NCBI RefSeq assembly: GCF_040499845.1 | Contig: NZ_CP159342.1 | Span: 2,852,001 to 2,916,000 of the forward strand | Source of the DNA: Micromonospora sp. CCTCC AA 2012012 | GTDB taxonomy: Bacteria; Actinomycetota; Actinomycetes; Mycobacteriales; Micromonosporaceae | Reading direction: 5' to 3' | DNA: 64,000 nt | Shown here: positions 9,200 through 18,032 of the stretch, one piece after another | Layout: each line of letters opens with the position of its first letter | How positions within the stretch are numbered: position 1 is the first letter of the stretch | The notes under the pieces: model-generated | The model's database searches: none | The model's input: the letters and a program-made list of their open reading frames with translations, nothing else | Told to the model about the DNA's origin: nothing | Translations under genes and position numbers: made by a program

Positions 9200-9667
9200 T
9201 CAGGGGCGGATGCTCGGCGGATCCTGGTCCAGTCCTTCGAGCCGGCGCACCTGGCGCAGCACCTCGGCGATGGTCTCCAGGCTCTCCGGGGAGAGGCCGG
9301 CGGCGCGGAAGGCGACCTCGCGGACGCCGGAGTCGGCCATCGCGGCCAGCAGCTCCCACTGCTCCTCGATGCGCCCCGCGGCCTCGTCGTCGGCGAAGAA
9401 GTAGGAGACCGGCACCCCGAAGAAGGCGGCGAGCGCCTCCAGGTGCTTCATCGTCGGGTTGTCCCGCTCGCCGCTGCGCAGCAGGGAGATGTAGCTGTGG
9501 GTGATCTCGTACTTGGTGTCGCCGCGCTCGTGGGCCGCCGCGGTGATCGCACCCGCGACGTACCGGGAGCTGTAGGGCTCGCTCTGTCCAGGATGGAAGG
9601 TCTGGAACAGATAGTTCAGCTTCTGCGCCAGCGATCGCCGTTGAGGTGATCCGTCCGGATCCACCAC
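9200..9667 (-). CDS. XRE-family helix-turn-helix regulator
   Basis: A 155-residue protein with an N-terminal helix-turn-helix domain (SLAQKLNYLFQTF, then YEITHSYISLLRSGERDNPTMKHL) and a helical C-terminal part (LSPESLETIAEVLRQVRRLEG). GTG 9667 was preferred because AAGGGGG lies about six nt upstream; ATG 9727 would add 20 residues but has no ribosome site. This family often accompanies MAB_1171c membrane proteins and ImmA/IrrE peptidases, both of which lie 2 kb away. Motif copy 4 lies just upstream and copies 1-3 downstream, suggesting autoregulation and control of the PAS-LuxR gene. Whether it represses or activates cannot be told. Confidence 0.85.
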   Translation of the reverse strand: MVDPDGSPQRRSLAQKLNYLFQTFHPGQSEPYSSRYVAGAITAAAHERGDTKYEITHSYISLLRSGERDNPTMKHLEALAAFFGVPVSYFFADDEAAGRIEEQWELLAAMADSGVREVAFRAAGLSPESLETIAEVLRQVRRLEGLDQDPPSIRP

Positions 9668-9733
9668 CGCGCGCCCCCTTCGGCTGGCCCCAGCGTTACC
9701 TCTCGGATACCAAGGTTCCCTTGACATCCCTGC

Positions 9734-9751
9734 GTCGACTCGTGTTTACAC
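9734..9751 (-). promoter_or_regulatory. XRE-type operator candidate, copy 4 (autoregulatory)
   Basis: GTCGACTCGTGTTTACAC on the plus strand, close to copies 1 and 2 and in the same orientation relative to transcription as copy 1. It lies 67 nt upstream of the chosen XRE start, where a promoter for that gene must be. Confidence 0.6.
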
Positions 9752-9834
9752 TACCGGTCGACGCGGCGGCCCGACAGCCGGAGGGCCCGCCAAACAGAGA
9801 TCAATATGACTGGGCCTGCGGCCGGCGGCACGCG

Positions 9835-11178
9835 TCAGTGCGCGGCGACCGCCGCCACGGCCGGCTCCGTCCCGGCCAACCGCCCCGGCCGGACCACGAC
9901 CAGCAGCACGGTCGTCGCGGCGATCATGCCGCCGGCCACCACCGCGGCCATCGCCACGCTGCCGGTGCCGAGGACGCCGACCAGCGGCGCGGCCAGCGCG
10001 CCGACGCCGAACTGCACCGCACCGAGCAGGGCGGCAGCGGTGCCCGCCGCCTCGCCGTGCCGGGACAGCGCCAGGGCGGGGGCGTTCGGCAGGGCGAACC
10101 CGGCGGCGGTGAGCACCACCCAGAGCGCGGCGAGGATCGTCGCCAGGCCGCCGACGCCCGTGACGGCGAAGGCCAGCAGCACGATCCCTGCGACGCTGCC
10201 GAGGCCGAGCGCGCTGACCAGGATCCGCTGCGGCGGGTACCGGCGCAGCAGCCGCACGTTCAGCTGGGTGCCGGCGATCAGGCCGACCGCCCCGGCGCCG
10301 AAGGCGAGACCGAACTCCTGCTCGTCCAGCCCGTACTGCCCCTGGAGGACGAACGAGGAGCCGGCCACGTACGCGAAGAGCGCCGCCATGGAGAGCCCGG
10401 CGACCAGGACCAGACCGACGAACGTCCGGTCGCGCAGCAGTGCGGCGTAGTCCCGCAGGGTGCCGGCGACCCCGCCGTGCCGCCGCCGCTGCGGTGGCAG
10501 GGTCTCCCGGATCCCGAACGCCGCGACCGTGAGCAGCAGGACGCCGAAGACCGCGAGGGCGACGAAGACGCCCCGCCAGTCCGACCAGCGCAGCAGCCCG
10601 CTGCCCAGGGTCGGGGCGAGGATCGGGGCCGCCCCCATGACCAGCATCAGACGGGAGAAGAGCCGGGCGAAGGAGGCGCCGCTGAACAGGTCCCGCACGA
10701 TCGCCGTCGCCACCACGGAGGCCGCCGCGACCCCCAGCCCCTGCAGCACCCGCAACGTGCCGACCACCGCGATGTTCGGGGCGACCACGCAGAGCAGGGA
10801 CGCCAGGACGTGCAGGCCGATCCCGGCGAGCAGCGGCCGCCGCCGGCCCACCGCGTCGGAGAGCGGGCCGATCAGCAGCTGGCCGAGGGCGAGACCGGCG
10901 AGGGTGCCGGTCAGGGTGAGCTGGACGCCCGCCGAGGTGGTGTGCAGCTCGTCGGCGATGGCCGGCAGCGCGGGCAGGTACATGTCGATGGTCAGCGGCC
11001 CGATCGCGATCAGCGAGCCGAGGACGAGCACGAGGCGCAGCCGTTGCCGCGGGGTCATCCGGTCACCGGGCGTGTCCAGGGTCTCGGCGGCGGTCGGCGG
11101 GCTCGATGCGTCCGGGACACGGGCGGGTGGCGGGGCGACGGTCACACCTGGGTGCAAATCGGCAGCCCGGGTTCTCAT
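9835..11178 (-). CDS. Bcr/CflA-type MFS drug efflux transporter
   Basis: A 447-residue major facilitator with twelve hydrophobic segments. The family signature PLTIDMYLPALPAIADEL is at the end of helix 1, the loop 2-3 motif is IGPLSDAVGRRRPLL, and motif C-like glycines follow in the fifth helix. A poorly hydrophobic N-terminal tail of about 40 residues precedes helix 1; an internal start nearer the helix (M41) would give the usual family length, but ATG 11178 has a better G-rich ribosome site. It would export a hydrophobic compound by proton antiport. Its position upstream of the XRE gene leaves open a link to the cluster's product, but no direct evidence supports one. Confidence 0.88.
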   Translation of the reverse strand: MRTRAADLHPGVTVAPPPARVPDASSPPTAAETLDTPGDRMTPRQRLRLVLVLGSLIAIGPLTIDMYLPALPAIADELHTTSAGVQLTLTGTLAGLALGQLLIGPLSDAVGRRRPLLAGIGLHVLASLLCVVAPNIAVVGTLRVLQGLGVAAASVVATAIVRDLFSGASFARLFSRLMLVMGAAPILAPTLGSGLLRWSDWRGVFVALAVFGVLLLTVAAFGIRETLPPQRRRHGGVAGTLRDYAALLRDRTFVGLVLVAGLSMAALFAYVAGSSFVLQGQYGLDEQEFGLAFGAGAVGLIAGTQLNVRLLRRYPPQRILVSALGLGSVAGIVLLAFAVTGVGGLATILAALWVVLTAAGFALPNAPALALSRHGEAAGTAAALLGAVQFGVGALAAPLVGVLGTGSVAMAAVVAGGMIAATTVLLVVVRPGRLAGTEPAVAAVAAH

Positions 11179-11289
11179 TCCCGTCCCACCCGAAGGTGGC
11201 CCGGCTCACACCCGGCGGTGCGGTCGGCGCGGGCCGGCCGGGTGGGCCGGATAGCGTACGGCGGGTTCGTCGAGGGGTGGGAGGATCCG

Positions 11290-12141
11290 GTGCGGCTGGA
11301 TGTCGGGTGTGCGATGTGGACCCTCCGCTCCTGGCAGGGGCGGTTCCTGCCGCACCCGCTGCCGGCCCACGAGCGGCTGCGCGCCTATGCCGGCTGGTGC
11401 ACCGCCGTCGAGGGGAACACCACCTTCTATGCCACGCCGGCCCGGGAGACGGTGGCGTCGTGGGCCCGGCAGACCGCTCCCGACTTCCGCTTCGTGGCCA
11501 AGCTGCCGAAGGTGGTGACGCACGAACGCCGGCTCAGCGGCGCCGACGAGGAGCTGCGTGCCTTCCTGCACGCGATCGAGCCCCTCGGCCCGCGGCTGCA
11601 CGCGCTCTGGATCCAACTGCCCGGCTCGTTCGGCCCCGGCGACGTGCCCGCGCTCACCGGCTTCCTGCGGCGGCTGCCCACCGACCACCGGTACGCCGTG
11701 GAGGTCCGTCACCCCGCCTTCTTCACCGACGCCCGGGTGGTGCGGACGCTGGAGGAGGCGCTCGGCACGGTCGGCGCGGAATGGGTGCCGTTCGACACCA
11801 CCGCCTTCTTCCGTACCCCCCCGACCAGCGACGCGGAGCGCGAGGCGTGGAGCCGGAAGCCCCGCACACCGCTGCGGACCCGGGCGCTGACCGACCGGCC
11901 GATCGTGCGCTATCTCGGCCGGGACGATCCGGCGCGGACGGTCGAGGGCTGGCAGCCGTGGCTGGAGCAGGTGACCGGCTGGCTGCGCGAGGGACGCTCC
12001 CCCACCTTCTTCCTGCACACCCCGGACAACGCGGACGCCCCGGAGCTCGCCCGCCGGTTCCACGACGCGGTCCGGGCGCGACTGCCGGAGCTGGCGGCGC
12101 TGCCCGAGCCGCCACCGGTCGGGCCCCTGACGCTCTTCTGA
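11290..12141 (+). CDS. DUF72 (YecE-like) family protein
   Basis: A 283-residue protein with the DUF72 pattern: LDVGCAMWTLRSWQG at the start, VEGNTTFYATP, DFRFVAKLPKVVTH and YAVEVRHPAFF. The family has a TIM-barrel fold and no established reaction. GTG 11290 is preceded by GGGAGG at a good distance. The gene diverges from the MFS gene, with about 110 nt between the two starts, and stands alone. Nothing ties it to neighbours. Confidence 0.88.
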   Translation: MRLDVGCAMWTLRSWQGRFLPHPLPAHERLRAYAGWCTAVEGNTTFYATPARETVASWARQTAPDFRFVAKLPKVVTHERRLSGADEELRAFLHAIEPLGPRLHALWIQLPGSFGPGDVPALTGFLRRLPTDHRYAVEVRHPAFFTDARVVRTLEEALGTVGAEWVPFDTTAFFRTPPTSDAEREAWSRKPRTPLRTRALTDRPIVRYLGRDDPARTVEGWQPWLEQVTGWLREGRSPTFFLHTPDNADAPELARRFHDAVRARLPELAALPEPPPVGPLTLF

Positions 12142-12514
12142 CCCCGCGCGGCCGCAGCCGCGGTTGGTCCTTCGCCGCCGACGGCCACCTCGTCGTGACC
12201 ATCGGTGGCCGGTCGTGACCCTCTGGTCCACCCGATCCCGGCCCGCTCCCCGGGCCGGACCGGTACGGCGACGTACCGGTCCGACCTCGGCGTTCCCGGC
12301 CCGGGGCGGGCCGGCCTGGCACTTCTTCTGCGATGCGCACCCTCGACGAGCCCCGGTCGGGGCGGCCAAAAAGTTTTGTCGGGTTCCTACAATCGGTGGC
12401 GTGCCGGTTCGGTGATTACGACATGGCGCCGCCCGGCGCGAGGCGGAAAAGTGATCTCTGCTGGGCAACGTCGTCCGGCATGCAGATCGTGGGTCTACCG
12501 GAGGGGTCGATCGG
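12142..12514. other. 373-bp intergenic region before the carboxylase gene
   Basis: No coding region is supported. It holds a perfect hairpin (12256-12283) that may end the DUF72 transcript, and a TACAAT box (12388-12393) with no clear -35 that may be the -10 of the carboxylase promoter, about 120 nt upstream of its GTG. Confidence 0.5.
12256..12283. terminator. Perfect 12-bp hairpin with GCGA loop
   Basis: CGGACCGGTACG (12256-12267), loop GCGA, CGTACCGGTCCG (12272-12283). There is no T-tract, as is common for actinobacterial terminators. It lies 115 nt after the DUF72 stop. Confidence 0.5.
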
Positions 12515-15500
12515 GTGTTCAGCCGTGTCGCCATCGTCAACCGTGGTGAGGCCGCCATGCGGCTCATCCACGCGGTCCGGGAGCTGGCGGCGGAGACCGG
12601 CGCCCGCATCGAGACCGTCGCCCTGTACACCGACGTCGACCGCACCGCCACGTTCGTGCGCGAGGCGGACGTCGCCTACGAGATCGGCCCGGCGTCCGCC
12701 CGGCCGTACCTGGACCTGACCAGGCTGGAGCGCGCCCTGGTGGAGACCGGGGCCGACGCCGCCTGGGTCGGCTGGGGCTTCGTCGCCGAGGACCCGGCGT
12801 TCGCGGAGCTCTGCGAGAAGATCGGCGTGACCTTCGTCGGACCGAGCGCGGACGCCATGCGCCAGCTCGGCGACAAGATCGGCGCGAAGCTCCTCGCCGA
12901 GGAGGTCGGCGTCCCGGTCGCGCCGTGGAGCCGCGGCGCCGTCGACACCCTGGAGGCCGCGCTGGCCGCGGCGGACGGGATCGGTTACCCGCTGATGCTG
13001 AAGGCGACCGCCGGCGGCGGCGGGCGCGGCATCCGGGTGGTCCGGGACTCCGCCGAGCTGGCCGACGCGTACGAGCGCACCAGCCAGGAGGCGGCGCGGG
13101 CCTTCGGCAGCGGCGTCGTGTTCCTGGAGCGCCTGGTCACCGGTGCCCGGCACGTCGAGGTGCAGGTGATCGCCGACGGTCAGGGCACCGCGTGGGCGCT
13201 CGGCGTCCGGGACTGCTCGGTGCAGCGGCGCAACCAGAAGGTGATCGAGGAGTCGGCGTCGCCGGTGCTCGGCCCGGAGCAGGTCGCCGAGCTCAAGGCG
13301 TCGGCCGAGCGGCTCGCCGTCGCGGTCGGCTACCGGGGCGCAGCGACGGTCGAGTTCCTCTATCACCCCGGCGACCGGCTCTTCGCCTTCCTGGAGGTGA
13401 ACACGCGACTGCAGGTCGAGCACCCGATCACCGAGTCCACCACCGGGTTCGACCTGGTCAAGGCCCAGCTCCACGTGGCCTCCGGCGGGCGGCTCGAGGG
13501 CACGCCGCCGGTCGAGCGCGGACACGCCATCGAGGCCCGGCTGAACGCCGAGGACCCGGACCGCGACTTCGCGCCGTCGCCGGGGCGGATCGCCCGGCTG
13601 GACCTGCCAGCCGGCCCGGGCATCCGGGTGGACACCGGGGTCAGCGAGGGCGACACCATCCCCGCCGACTTCGACTCGATGATCGCCAAGATCATCGCGT
13701 ACGGCCGGGACCGGGACGAGGCGCTCGGGCGGCTGCGCCGGGCGATGGCGAACACCACGGTGATCATCGAGGGTGGCGCGACCAACAAGAGCTTCGTGCT
13801 CGACCTGCTCGACCAGCCCGAGGTGATCGACGCCAGCGCCGACACCGGCTGGATCGACCGGGTCCGGGCCGAGGGCCGACTCGTCTCGCACCGGCACTCC
13901 GCCATCGCGCTCGCCGCCGCCGCGATCGAGGCGTACGAGGAGGAGGAGCGCGCCGAGCGGCAGCGTCTGCTCTCGACGGCCGCCGGTGGACGCCCGCAGG
14001 TGCAGCACGCCAGCGGCCGGCCGCTGGACCTCAAGCTGCGGGGCACCAGCTACCGGCTGCGGGTGGCCCGGGTCGGCGCGCACCGGTTCCGGGTCGGCAT
14101 CGAGGCGGGCGGCGACGTCCGCACCGCCGACGTCGAGCTGGACCGCTTCGACCGGCACACCGGGCAGATCGTCGTCAACGGCGACCGGCACCGGCTGCTC
14201 ACCGGCACGCACGGGCCGGTCCACCTGGTCGAGGTGGACGGGGTGACCCACCGGATCAGCCGCGACGAGGGCGGCGTGCTCCGCTCCCCCATGCCCGCGC
14301 TGGTGGTCGCCACGCCGGTGGAGGTCGGCGCCGAGGTCGAGGCGGGCGCGCCGGTGCTGGTGCTGGAAGCGATGAAGATGGAGACGGTGCTGCGGGCGCC
14401 GTTCCCGGCCCGGCTCAAGGAGTGCGCGGTCGCCGTGGGCAGCCAGGTGGAGGCCGGTGCGCCGCTGCTGCGGCTGGAGCCGATCGGCGACGGGAGCGCC
14501 GAGAGCGCCGCCGACCCGGCCGCCCCCGCCGTCGAGCTGGACCTGCCGGCCGTACCCGGGGACGTGCCCGGCCCGGTCCGCACCCGGCGCGGCCGGGAGG
14601 ACCTGCGGGGCCTGCTGCTCGGCTTCGACGTCGACCCGCACGACGACCGGCGGGTGCTGGAGGACTACCTGGCCGCCCGCCGGGACGCCATCGAGGCGGG
14701 CCACCGGCCGCTGGCCGAGGAACTCGACCTGGTCAACGTCTTCGCCGACCTCGCCGAGCTGAGCCGCAACCGGCCGACGGGCGAGGACGGCGGCGACGGC
14801 CCCCTGCACAGTGCCCGGGAGTACTTCCACACCTATCTGCAGAGCCTCGACGTCGAGCGGGCCGGACTGCCGGCCGCGTTCCAGGCCCGGCTCGGCAAGG
14901 CCCTGGGCCACTACGGGGTCACCGACCTGGAGCGCTCCCCCGAGCTCGAAGCCGCCGTGTTCCGCATCTTCCTGGCCCAGCAACGCGCGTCCGCCGACGC
15001 CGGGGTCGTCGCGGCGCTGCTGCGCGCCTGGCTGCGCGAGCCGGCACCCGACGACAGCCTCCGCGAGCCCGCCGGGCTGGCGATGGAGCGGCTGATCGCG
15101 GCGACGCAGGTCCGCTTCCCGGTGGTCGCCGACCTGGCCCGGGGTGTGGTGTTCGCCTGGTTCGCCCAGCCGCTGCTGCGCCGCAACCGGGCCCGCGTCT
15201 ACGCCCGGACCCGCGCGCACCTGCGGCACCTCGACGAGCACCCGGACACGCCGGACCGCGCCGAGCGGATCGCCGAGATGGTCCGCAGCACCGAACCCCT
15301 GGTGCGGGTCCTCGGCCAGCGGCTCGTCCGCCACCACCTGGACAACGCGGTGATGCTGGAGGTGCTGACCCGCCGGTACTACGGCACCAAGGCGCTCACC
15401 GCGATCCGCACCCGCGAGGTCGCCGGCTGCACCTTCGTCATCGCCGAGCGCGCCGACTCGGCGGTGGTCTCCGCCGCGGTGACCTTCGAGGCGCTGGGTG

Positions 15501-17977
15501 ACGCGCTGCGCGGGCTCGCCGAACTCGCGCAGGGCGAGGAGGCCCTCGACGCCGACGTCTACCTGTCCTGGGAGAACCAGCCGGCCGACTACGACGCGAT
15601 GGCGTCGGCGCTGCGCGAGGTGCTCGCCGCGCACCCGCTGCCGGAGCAGGTACGCCGGCTCACCACCACCGTCGCCGGCCGCGCCGCCGCGGTGATGCAC
15701 CACCACTTCACGTTCCACCCGACGGACGCCGGGATGACCGAGGACCGGCTGATCCGCGGCCTGCACCCGTACATCGCGCGGCGGATGCAGTTGGAGCGGC
15801 TGCACAAGTTCGACCTGACCCGGCTGCCGTCGCTGGACGAGGAGGTCTATCTCTTCCAGTGCGCGGCCCGGGAGAACCCCTCGGACCAGCGTCTCGTCGC
15901 GTTCGCCCAGGTGCGTGACCTGACCCCGCTGCGCGAGCGGGACGGCCGGCTGGTCGCGCTGCCGACGATCGAGGACGCCGTCGCGGCCTGCCTCGACTCG
16001 ATCCGCAGCGCCCAGTCGGGTCGACCGTCGAAGGTCCGCTTCAACACCAACCGGATCGTGATCTACGTCTGGCCGCCGAGCGACCTCACCCGCAAGGAGA
16101 TGGAGATGATCGCCGGGCGGGTACGCCCGACGACCGCGGGCGCCGGACTGGAGGAGATCCTCTTCATCGCGCGGCAGCGCGACCACCGCAGCGGCGAGCT
16201 GACCAAGATGGCCGTCCGGATCACCTTCGACGCCACCGGGGGCGCGGCGCTGACCGTCGGGGAGCCGCCGGTCGAGCCGGTCGAGCCGCTGGACGACTAC
16301 CGGCTGAAGGTGCTCCGCGCCAGCAGCCGCAACACGGTCTACCCGTACGAGCTGACCGGCCTGCTCGGCGACTTCGTCGAGCACGACCTCGACGACGACC
16401 ACGCGCTGGTGCCGGTCGACCGGCCCAAGGGGCGCAACCGCGCGGCGATCGTCGCCGGCGTGGTCACCACGCCCACCCCGCGGCACCCGGAGGGCGTCAC
16501 CCGGGTCGTGCTGCTCGGTGACCCCACCAAGGCGCTCGGCGCGCTGTCGGAGCCGGAGTGCCGGCGGGTGATCGCCGCGCTGGACCTGGCGCAGCGGCTG
16601 CGGGTCCCGCTGGAGTGGTACGCGCTCTCCGCCGGTGCCCGGATCTCCATGACGTCGGGCACCGAGAACATGGACTGGGTGGCCGCGGCGCTCAAGCGGA
16701 TCGTCGAGTTCACCCAGGACGGCGGTGAGATCAACATCGTGGTCGCGGGCATCAACGTCGGCGCGCAGCCGTACTGGAACGCCGAGGCGACGATGCTCAT
16801 GCACACCAAGGGCGTGCTGGTGATGACGCCGGACTCGGCGATGGTGCTCACCGGCAAGCAGTCCCTCGACTTCTCCGGCGGGGTCTCCGCCGAGGACAAC
16901 TTCGGCATCGGCGGCTACGACCGGGTGATGGGCCCGAACGGGCAGGCGCAGTACTGGGCGCCGGACCTGCCGGCCGCGCGGGACGTGCTGATGGCGCACT
17001 ACGACCACACGTACGTCGCGCCGGGTGAGGACGCGCCGCGTCGGGCGGTCACCACCGACCCGGTCGACCGGGACGTCTCCACCTTCCCGCACACGCTGGC
17101 CGGCAGCGACTTCAGCACCGTCGGGGAGATCTTCTCCGCGCAGGCCAACCCGGACCGGAAGAAGCCCTTCGACATCCGTACCGTGATGCGGGCGCTCGCC
17201 GACCAGGACCACCCGGTGCTGGAACGCTGGGCCGGCATGGCGGACGCGGAGACCGCGGTGGTGCAGGACGTGCACCTCGGCGGGATCCCGGTCTGCCTGC
17301 TCGGCATCGAGTCCCGGTCGGTGCCCCGGCGCGGCTTCCCGCCCACCGACGGCCCGGACACCTACACCGCGGGCACGCTCTTCCCCCGCTCGTCGAAGAA
17401 GGCCGCGCGGGCGATCAACGCGGCCAGCGGCAACCGGCCGCTGGTGGTGCTGGCCAACCTGTCGGGCTTCGACGGCTCACCGGAGTCGATGCGCAAGCTG
17501 CAACTGGAGTACGGCGCCGAGATCGGCCGGGCGATCGTGAACTTCCGCGGTCCGATCGTCTTCTGCGTGATCTCCCGCTACCACGGCGGCGCCTTCGTGG
17601 TCTTCTCCAAGGCGTTGAACCCGAACATGACGGTGCTGGCGCTGGAGGGCTCGTTCGCGTCGGTGCTCGGCGGTGCGCCCGCCGCCGCGGTGGTCTTCTC
17701 CGGCGAGGTGGACGCCCGCACCGCGGCCGACCCCCGGCTGCGGGAGCTGGAGGCGCGCGTCTCGGCGGCGTCCGGCGCCGACCGGGCCGCCCTGACCGCC
17801 GAGCTGGACGAGCTGCGCTCCTCGGTACGCGCCGAGAAGCTCGGCGAGGTGGCCACCGAGTTCGACCGGGTGCACGACATCCGGCGCGCCGTCGAGGTGG
17901 GTTCGGTGGACGCGGTGATCCGCGCCGCGGAGCTGCGCCCCCGCATCATCGAGGCGATCGAGTCCCGGCTGGGCTGA
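12515..17977 (+). CDS. Single-chain acyl-CoA carboxylase (BC-BCCP-CT fusion)
   Basis: An 1820-residue multidomain biotin enzyme. Residues 1-450 form biotin carboxylase (IVNRGEAAMRLI, ATP-grasp loop KATAGGGGRGIR from 163, EVNTRLQVEHPITE). Residues 590-660 form the biotin carrier with EAMKMET (biotinyl Lys621). A long helical middle follows, then a carboxyltransferase from about 1250 (NTVYPYELTGLL, SAGARISMTSGTENMDW, FASVLGGAPAAAVVF). This order resembles the eukaryotic acetyl-CoA carboxylase chain rather than separate bacterial AccA/AccD subunits; similar giants occur in actinobacteria. GTG 12515 follows GGAGGGG by eight nt. It likely makes malonyl-CoA or a related extender unit; the acyl-CoA preference cannot be read from sequence. 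Confidence 0.9.
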   Translation: MFSRVAIVNRGEAAMRLIHAVRELAAETGARIETVALYTDVDRTATFVREADVAYEIGPASARPYLDLTRLERALVETGADAAWVGWGFVAEDPAFAELCEKIGVTFVGPSADAMRQLGDKIGAKLLAEEVGVPVAPWSRGAVDTLEAALAAADGIGYPLMLKATAGGGGRGIRVVRDSAELADAYERTSQEAARAFGSGVVFLERLVTGARHVEVQVIADGQGTAWALGVRDCSVQRRNQKVIEESASPVLGPEQVAELKASAERLAVAVGYRGAATVEFLYHPGDRLFAFLEVNTRLQVEHPITESTTGFDLVKAQLHVASGGRLEGTPPVERGHAIEARLNAEDPDRDFAPSPGRIARLDLPAGPGIRVDTGVSEGDTIPADFDSMIAKIIAYGRDRDEALGRLRRAMANTTVIIEGGATNKSFVLDLLDQPEVIDASADTGWIDRVRAEGRLVSHRHSAIALAAAAIEAYEEEERAERQRLLSTAAGGRPQVQHASGRPLDLKLRGTSYRLRVARVGAHRFRVGIEAGGDVRTADVELDRFDRHTGQIVVNGDRHRLLTGTHGPVHLVEVDGVTHRISRDEGGVLRSPMPALVVATPVEVGAEVEAGAPVLVLEAMKMETVLRAPFPARLKECAVAVGSQVEAGAPLLRLEPIGDGSAESAADPAAPAVELDLPAVPGDVPGPVRTRRGREDLRGLLLGFDVDPHDDRRVLEDYLAARRDAIEAGHRPLAEELDLVNVFADLAELSRNRPTGEDGGDGPLHSAREYFHTYLQSLDVERAGLPAAFQARLGKALGHYGVTDLERSPELEAAVFRIFLAQQRASADAGVVAALLRAWLREPAPDDSLREPAGLAMERLIAATQVRFPVVADLARGVVFAWFAQPLLRRNRARVYARTRAHLRHLDEHPDTPDRAERIAEMVRSTEPLVRVLGQRLVRHHLDNAVMLEVLTRRYYGTKALTAIRTREVAGCTFVIAERADSAVVSAAVTFEALGDALRGLAELAQGEEALDADVYLSWENQPADYDAMASALREVLAAHPLPEQVRRLTTTVAGRAAAVMHHHFTFHPTDAGMTEDRLIRGLHPYIARRMQLERLHKFDLTRLPSLDEEVYLFQCAARENPSDQRLVAFAQVRDLTPLRERDGRLVALPTIEDAVAACLDSIRSAQSGRPSKVRFNTNRIVIYVWPPSDLTRKEMEMIAGRVRPTTAGAGLEEILFIARQRDHRSGELTKMAVRITFDATGGAALTVGEPPVEPVEPLDDYRLKVLRASSRNTVYPYELTGLLGDFVEHDLDDDHALVPVDRPKGRNRAAIVAGVVTTPTPRHPEGVTRVVLLGDPTKALGALSEPECRRVIAALDLAQRLRVPLEWYALSAGARISMTSGTENMDWVAAALKRIVEFTQDGGEINIVVAGINVGAQPYWNAEATMLMHTKGVLVMTPDSAMVLTGKQSLDFSGGVSAEDNFGIGGYDRVMGPNGQAQYWAPDLPAARDVLMAHYDHTYVAPGEDAPRRAVTTDPVDRDVSTFPHTLAGSDFSTVGEIFSAQANPDRKKPFDIRTVMRALADQDHPVLERWAGMADAETAVVQDVHLGGIPVCLLGIESRSVPRRGFPPTDGPDTYTAGTLFPRSSKKAARAINAASGNRPLVVLANLSGFDGSPESMRKLQLEYGAEIGRAIVNFRGPIVFCVISRYHGGAFVVFSKALNPNMTVLALEGSFASVLGGAPAAAVVFSGEVDARTAADPRLRELEARVSAASGADRAALTAELDELRSSVRAEKLGEVATEFDRVHDIRRAVEVGSVDAVIRAAELRPRIIEAIESRLG

Positions 17978-17988
17978 GCAGCCGGACG

Positions 17989-18032
17989 GCAACGGCCGGA
18001 GGCGTCCCCGAGGGGATGCTTCCGGCCGTTGC
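17989..18032. terminator. Long bidirectional terminator hairpin
   Basis: Two 21-nt arms (17989-18009 and 18012-18032) pair throughout with two G-T wobbles. It fills the gap between the carboxylase stop and the stop of the convergent gene, so it can serve both strands. Confidence 0.8.

Noticed and set aside
9721..9752. TTGACA followed by TTTACA/TACACT on the plus strand
   Set aside because: It would drive transcription into the 3' end of the MFS gene. The overlap with motif copy 4 explains the T/A-rich bases better.
12416..17275. 1619-codon open frame on the minus strand
   Set aside because: Antisense to the carboxylase gene, which has full domain motifs. The antisense frame has none.
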